Shown here piece after piece: positions 25,712-28,542 of a stretch of 28,542 nt of DNA. The number at the start of each line of letters is the position of its first letter. Within the stretch, counting starts at the first letter, position 1. The stretch is taken from the NCBI GenBank assembly GCA_049646585.1, contig JBARWC010000052.1:1-28542 (forward strand), given 5' to 3'. Origin of the DNA: G025836975 sp049646585. GTDB lineage: Bacteria; Pseudomonadota; Gammaproteobacteria; Burkholderiales; Burkholderiaceae_B. Below the pieces are notes generated by a model that saw only the letters and a list, made by a program, of their open reading frames with translations, did not search any database and was not told the DNA's origin. The position numbers and the translations under genes were made by a program.

Positions 25712-25974
25712 TGCCCGGCTCCGGAGTTGCCCGTAAACGACTTAAGGGTCTTGGCGGCGGTCTGGGCTGCGGCGGCCTCGGCCGCCGACTGAGCCATACG
25801 CGACTGCTCGGAACCGTCTTCGCCGGCCAGTTCCTTGGCCATGGCGGCAGTTTGCGAACGCACGACCTGTCCGAAAACCTGATACACGGCAATGGCCGCG
25901 ACCGCCACCAACGCCACCACGATGATGTACTCGGTCATGCCCTGTCCGCTTTGCGCATGGCGTTCCTTGTGCAC
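25708..25974 (-). CDS. Flp-pilin-like small protein, first gene of the tad operon
   Basis: 88 residues from GTG 25974, chosen because GGGAG sits 6 nt upstream; no ATG occurs before the helix. After the short basic leader comes SGQGMTEYIIVVALVAVAAI. Cleavage after the first Gly would put Glu at +5 followed by Tyr, as in Flp pilins. The tail after the helix (about 45 residues, Ala/Ser/Glu-rich) is longer than in classical Flp. It could be the major pilin or a minor pilin; no other Flp candidate is in the window. The start region lies about 45 bp from repeat copy 1, which probably holds its promoter. Confidence 0.75.
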   Translation of the reverse strand: MHKERHAQSGQGMTEYIIVVALVAVAAIAVYQVFGQVVRSQTAAMAKELAGEDGSEQSRMAQSAAEAAAAQTAAKTLKSFTGNSGAGQ

Positions 25975-26017
25975 GATGCTCTCCCGGCAAACAATCAGGA
26001 TTGCAGTGTGCCCGCGC

Positions 26018-26085
26018 ACAAGCCACGCGCCAATTCGGAAATTCCGAGTTAGGCAAAGGGATCAATTGGCTAAATAGGTCGCCTT
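26018..26085. repeat. 68-bp direct repeat, copy 1 (upstream of the pilin gene)
   Basis: Identical to 26966-27033 except at two bases. It contains the dyad TCGGAA-A-TTCCGA and a looser inverted pair TTAGGCAA / TTGGCTAA. On the minus strand TTGGCGCGTGGCTTGT resembles a sigma-54 -24/-12 element, but the -12 GC reads GT. The following 48 bp (26086-26133) still match the second copy at about 31 of 48 positions. In the pilin-hicA gap (25975-26292) I see only this repeat, its diverged tail and the hicA control region. Confidence 0.95.
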
Positions 26086-26224
26086 CAGGACCCGGGCTGT
26101 AGCGTTGATAGGTACTCTTGTTCCTATCCGACAGTCCCATGTGGCTTTACGGCTGAGAGCACGCTGCGGCCTCCGAGCACAGCCTGAGCCCGGGCTTCGT
26201 CCTGCATTGCAATAACTCGAGCCA

Positions 26225-26246
26225 AAAACAACATAAATGTTGTTTT
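26225..26246. promoter_or_regulatory. Probable HicB operator: 22-bp palindrome
   Basis: AAAACAACAT and ATGTTGTTTT form perfect 10-bp arms around a 2-bp AA centre. The right arm contains the -35 hexamer of the inferred hicA promoter. HicB antitoxins with a C-terminal helix-turn-helix are known to autorepress through such dyads, so this is the likely site. Confidence 0.7.
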
Positions 26247-26268
26247 AAAAAACAAATATGGTAATAAT
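26240..26268 (+). promoter_or_regulatory. Predicted hicAB promoter
   Basis: TTGTTT at 26240-26245 and AATAAT (5 of 6 to consensus) at 26263-26268 with a 17-bp spacer, in a conspicuously AT-rich stretch within GC-rich DNA. It overlaps the palindrome and ends 24 bp before hicA. Confidence 0.55.
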
Positions 26269-26292
26269 TGATCCTGCAGCACGAGGAAGGTG

Positions 26293-26478
26293 ATGAAATA
26301 CAGTGAATTCAGACGGTGGCTGCTAAAACAGGGGGTGATGCTAATCCCTCACAAATCCGGAAGCAGCCACTACAAGGCAACCCTCGGTGATCGAATGACA
26401 GTTTTCCCAGACCACGGCAGTAAAGAGATAGGCTCAGGGCTGGTAAACAAAATCAAGAAAGACCTGGGACTAAAGTAA
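26293..26478 (+). CDS. hicA: HicA-family mRNA interferase toxin
   Basis: 61-residue toxin with the dsRBD-like HicA fold, expected to cleave mRNA in a ribosome-independent way when free of HicB. Seen: YSEFRRWLLKQGVMLIPHKSG, then SSHYKATLGDRMTVFPDHGS; His26 in the SSHYK context is the predicted catalytic residue. The tail EIGSGLVNKIKKDLGL is typical. ATG 26293 is preferred to the adjacent GTG 26290 by its spacing from GAGG. It forms a toxin-first operon with hicB, 74 bp downstream. The gene looks intact. Confidence 0.93.
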   Translation: MKYSEFRRWLLKQGVMLIPHKSGSSHYKATLGDRMTVFPDHGSKEIGSGLVNKIKKDLGLK

Positions 26479-26552
26479 AGCAGAGAGAACCGAAAGGGCC
26501 TCTCAGCAAGCGCAGTATTCATCGCAGACCAGACTAAAGAAAGCTCATCACT

Positions 26553-26966
26553 ATGTTGACCTATCACTACACGCTGACACCGGACGACAACAGCACTCTG
26601 TTGATCCAGTTCCCGGATGTCCCCGAAGCCGTCGCCGTTGCCGAAACCCTCGACGATGCACCATTACAGGCCGCCGAAGGTTTAGAAGCCGCGTTGCAGA
26701 TGTACGTCGATGCTAGGCGCCCTATCCCCGCCGCAGCCTTCAGCAAAGGAGATTCCGTATCGCTTGACGCATCGGTTACCGCCAAATTGCTCCTGGCGAA
26801 CGAGATGGTTCACCAGGGCATGCGCAAGGCAGATTTGGCACGCTCGCTGGGGGTTCATCCTCCACAAGTAGATCGCTTATTGGACCTGGGCCACTCTTCA
26901 AAAATCGAAGCCATCGAGTCGGCGCTGTCCGTATTAGGTCGGCGCCTGGACGTTGCCTTGGCGTGA
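26553..26966 (+). CDS. hicB: HicB-family antitoxin with helix-turn-helix
   Basis: 137 residues. The N-terminal half (about 1-65) is the degenerate RNase-H-like HicB domain (LLIQFPDVPEAVAVAETLDD, AALQMYVDARRPIP) that caps HicA. The C-terminal half (about 78-135) is a Xre-like DNA-binding domain (KADLARSLGVHPPQVDRLLD). It probably represses its own promoter through the palindrome upstream of hicA. The stop TGA ends on the first base of repeat copy 2, an unusually exact boundary. Confidence 0.93.
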   Translation: MLTYHYTLTPDDNSTLLIQFPDVPEAVAVAETLDDAPLQAAEGLEAALQMYVDARRPIPAAAFSKGDSVSLDASVTAKLLLANEMVHQGMRKADLARSLGVHPPQVDRLLDLGHSSKIEAIESALSVLGRRLDVALA

Positions 26967-27033
26967 CAAGCCACGCGCCAATTCGGAAACTCCGAGTTAG
27001 GCAAAGGGATCAGTTGGCTAAATAGGTCGCCTT
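26966..27033. repeat. 68-bp direct repeat, copy 2 (downstream of hicB)
   Basis: Same orientation as 26018-26085 with 66 of 68 bases identical; it starts on the last base of the hicB stop. One of the two changes disturbs the central dyad (TTCCGA becomes CTCCGA). A diverged tail continues to about 27081. The two copies bracket hicAB with about 880 bp between them. Confidence 0.95.
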
Positions 27034-27185
27034 AACAACCCAAGTTGAAGCGCCGCTCGATACTATTGTGCCGGCCCGACATGATGCGACGCTAACAGTC
27101 ACTTGGCCTCGTTATAGAGTTGTCTGCACAACAAGTCGATCACATAGAACCATTTACACACCAGCTTCTCTCCAGGTAGAGGATA

Positions 27186-27205
27186 AAGTATGATTAAGTA
27201 TGATT
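27186..27205 (+). repeat. Tandem 10-bp repeat in front of parD
   Basis: AAGTATGATT occurs twice in a row, each unit holding TATGAT, a good -10 hexamer match. No clear -35 is seen. It lies 27 bp before parD and could be promoter and operator together. In the rest of 27034-27231 I see only the diverged repeat tail and a small dyad GTTGT-CTGC-ACAAC. Confidence 0.35.
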
Positions 27206-27231
27206 TTCCATCTACTAGAAAGGGCCTAGCT

Positions 27232-27513
27232 ATGACTACGATTGAACGCCTGACGGTGACCATGCCCAAGGAAATGGCAACCACGATCAAAACCGCCGTA
27301 GAAACCGGGGAATATGCCTCAACCAGCGAGGTCATCCGTGAAGCGCTGCGGGACTGGTCATTCAAGCGCCAGCTAATGCTTGATGAGCTATCCGCGCTTA
27401 AGCGAGATATCGACAAGGGCCTGGCCGACGTCACTGCTGGCCGCAGCAAGAAGTTCGATGCTCGGCGGATTGCCGAGCGGGGGAGAAAACTATTAGCCGC
27501 GCGCTCTACCTAA
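27232..27513 (+). CDS. parD: ParD-family ribbon-helix-helix antitoxin
   Basis: 93 residues from ATG 27232, chosen because AAAGGG lies 8 nt upstream; an upstream in-frame ATG would add an unrelated 14 residues. Seen: ribbon ERLTVTMPKEMATTIKTAV, then GEYASTSEVIREALRDW typical of the ParD/CopG fold, and a toxin-wrapping C-terminal tail. It appears complete, while its partner toxin is broken, so it is probably an orphan antitoxin that could still act in trans on a related ParE or on its own promoter. Confidence 0.9.
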   Translation: MTTIERLTVTMPKEMATTIKTAVETGEYASTSEVIREALRDWSFKRQLMLDELSALKRDIDKGLADVTAGRSKKFDARRIAERGRKLLAARST

Positions 27514-27647
27514 CGGAAAACGCAGAAGCGGATCTGGCGGAGATATGGTCATATATAGCCGCAGATGCTTCAGACAAAACTGCCGATCAATTCATCTTGG
27601 CACTGCAAGAAACCTGCCGTAAGACATTGAGCTTCCCAGAGAGCTAA
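27492..27647 (+). pseudogene. parE: Truncated ParE-like toxin remnant
   Basis: The frame overlapping the parD 3' end reads ISRALYLTENAEADLAEIWS and then FILALQETCRKTLSFPES before a stop, about 51 residues against roughly 95-100 for intact ParE. The N-terminal half is clearly the RelE/ParE fold start, while the C-terminal strands with catalytic or contact residues are missing. No ATG, GTG or TTG occurs in frame; ATT at 27492 sits 6 nt after GGGAG, so the start codon is either ATT or a mutated ATG. The stop overlaps the phnP stop on the other strand, marking a deletion or insertion junction. Confidence 0.82.
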
Positions 27648-28396
27648 GCAAACACCTCCCCGTCCCTCCCCACAACAACACCCGCGGGCAACTCCTCTTC
27701 CTCCTCCATCAGCCAGGCATCGAAATCATGCCCTATGTGCGTCAGCACGGTTTTCTTTACATGCAGGGACGCCACGGTTTCCAGGGCTCGTGTCAGGTCG
27801 TTGTGATTGCGCGGCATCTGCGGCATGGGGGGGTGGGAACAATCCAGCGCCAGCAGGTCCAGGGACAGCCGCTGCAGATAATCCCGCGTATCGGCCGGCA
27901 GGCCCACGGTGTCCGTCAGGTAGGCGTAGCGCCGCGCGCCGTCGTCGAACAGGTAGCCATAGGTCAGCTTGGAATGCGTCAAAGGCAGCGGCGTCACGGT
28001 CAGGCCGTCCAGCGACAGCGGTTCGAATGCCGTCAGCTTGCGGGAAAAATCCAGGATGCCGGGGTGCTTGTACAGGTCGGCCAGGCCTTCGGGGTCGGGC
28101 GGGCCCAGCACGGGGATGCGCAGGCCGATGCCCCAGCGTAAATGCAGCAGCCCTTGCGCATGGTCGGCATGGTAGTGGGTCTGCAAAATGCCCTTAAGGC
28201 TGCCCGGCGGAAAGCGCTCGGCCAGGTCCGTCAGCCCGGCATCGATCAGCCAGCGCCCCGCCCCGCTCTCAATCAAGGCGCAGCAGGGGCCCCGGCGGTG
28301 TTGCGGGGCGGCGCGGGCGCGCAGGCAGGCGGGGCAGCCGCAGTTGTAGACCGGCACCTGCGCGGCGTTGCCGGTGCCCAGCAGCTTAAGTCGCAT
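27644..28396 (-). CDS. phnP: Phosphoribosyl 1,2-cyclic phosphate phosphodiesterase
   Basis: Metallo-beta-lactamase-fold enzyme that opens 5-phosphoribosyl 1,2-cyclic phosphate to ribose 1,5-bisphosphate in the C-P lyase route. 250 residues, closely following E. coli PhnP. Seen: structural zinc cysteines CGCPAC (19-24), the catalytic metal motif THYHADH at 73-79, HSKLTYGYLFDDG, YLTDTVGLP, LDCSHPP, RNHNDL and the C-terminal LTHIGHDFDAWLMEEE. ATG 28396 lies inside the preceding gene (11-bp overlap), so the two are co-translated. Its 3' end abuts the parE remnant. Confidence 0.95.
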   Translation of the reverse strand: MRLKLLGTGNAAQVPVYNCGCPACLRARAAPQHRRGPCCALIESGAGRWLIDAGLTDLAERFPPGSLKGILQTHYHADHAQGLLHLRWGIGLRIPVLGPPDPEGLADLYKHPGILDFSRKLTAFEPLSLDGLTVTPLPLTHSKLTYGYLFDDGARRYAYLTDTVGLPADTRDYLQRLSLDLLALDCSHPPMPQMPRNHNDLTRALETVASLHVKKTVLTHIGHDFDAWLMEEEEELPAGVVVGRDGEVFA

Positions 28397-28542
28397 GGCG
28401 CCGGCCCTGCCCTTCCCTTGCCGTATCGGCGCGCCGGCCGGCGTGGGATTCCTTCAAATAGTCGTACAGGGCGCGTATGGCGTCATCGGCCTTGCCGGAA
28501 TTGTCGATGCGGACCAGGGGCCGCATCCCCGGCACCTCGTCC
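28386..28542 (-). CDS. phnN: 3' end of probable ribose 1,5-bisphosphokinase (PhnN)
   Basis: Only the last 51 or so codons are present; the frame is open to the window edge. The visible stretch includes PLVRIDNSGKADDAIRALYD, which resembles the IDNSG and C-terminal helix of PhnN, followed by a basic tail. PhnN converts ribose 1,5-bisphosphate, the product of PhnP, to PRPP, so the 11-bp overlap with phnP fits. Other P-loop kinases end in a similar way, and the assignment leans on context. Confidence 0.65.
   Translation of the reverse strand, partial: DEVPGMRPLVRIDNSGKADDAIRALYDYLKESHAGRRADTAREGQGRRHAT

Noticed and set aside
26045..26052. GTTAGGC in both repeats as an integron attC core site
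   Set aside because: The motif fits GTTRRRY, but no matching RYYYAAC partner lies at a suitable distance on the same strand, and the rest lacks the attC arm arrangement.
26370..26567. Minus-strand 65-codon frame over hicA
   Set aside because: It lies antisense to hicA with no ribosome binding site or recognisable product.

Overview
The window is GC-rich chromosomal DNA of a betaproteobacterium, most likely Burkholderiales and close to the Alcaligenaceae (Bordetella/Achromobacter/Pusillimonas-like). This rests on the gene order leuC-leuD-leuB-asd-fimV, on a BPSS1780-type membrane protein beside a type-II (APH-fold) homoserine kinase, and on protein sequences recognised from memory. No rRNA, tRNA, CRISPR array, transposase or integrase was seen.

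Left part (1-9460, all minus strand). An amino-acid biosynthesis unit runs leuC-leuD-(hairpins)-leuB-asd-fimV, with fimV cut off by the window edge. Behind it in transcription order lies aroC, an M48 metalloprotease lipoprotein, dgoK and dgoA: chorismate synthase followed by an envelope protease and then two enzymes of galactonate catabolism, with no regulator, dehydratase or transporter in sight.

Middle part (9590-16410). The DUF2069 gene and selO are translationally coupled on the minus strand. The YihY-type membrane protein and a CBS-pair protein overlap on the plus strand. dusA is divergent from thrB plus a BPSS1780-type membrane protein. The dusA-thrB gap can form a three-way junction, a further hairpin and a strong intrinsic terminator that ends only 30 bp before thrB. 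This is a candidate sRNA or attenuating leader.

Right part (16487-25974, minus strand). A tightly packed Tad (Flp/tight adherence) pilus locus runs, in transcription order: Flp-like pilin, TadG-like, TadE-like, unknown exported protein, RcpC/CpaB, RcpA/CpaC secretin, FHA-TadA ATPase, TadB, TadC, DUF192. Several start/stop overlaps imply coupling. No TadZ, TadD, RcpB or prepilin peptidase is present in the window, so these must lie elsewhere or be replaced. The unknown protein is one candidate for a lineage-specific part.

Upstream of the pilin sits an islet (26018-27647). A HicAB toxin-antitoxin pair lies between two 68-bp direct repeats that differ at two bases, and the second repeat begins on the last base of the hicB stop. 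A ParD antitoxin gene follows, with a parE remnant cut to about half length exactly at the 3' end of phnP. The window ends with phnP and the 3' end of a probable phnN (minus strand, overlapping), part of phosphonate (C-P lyase) metabolism.
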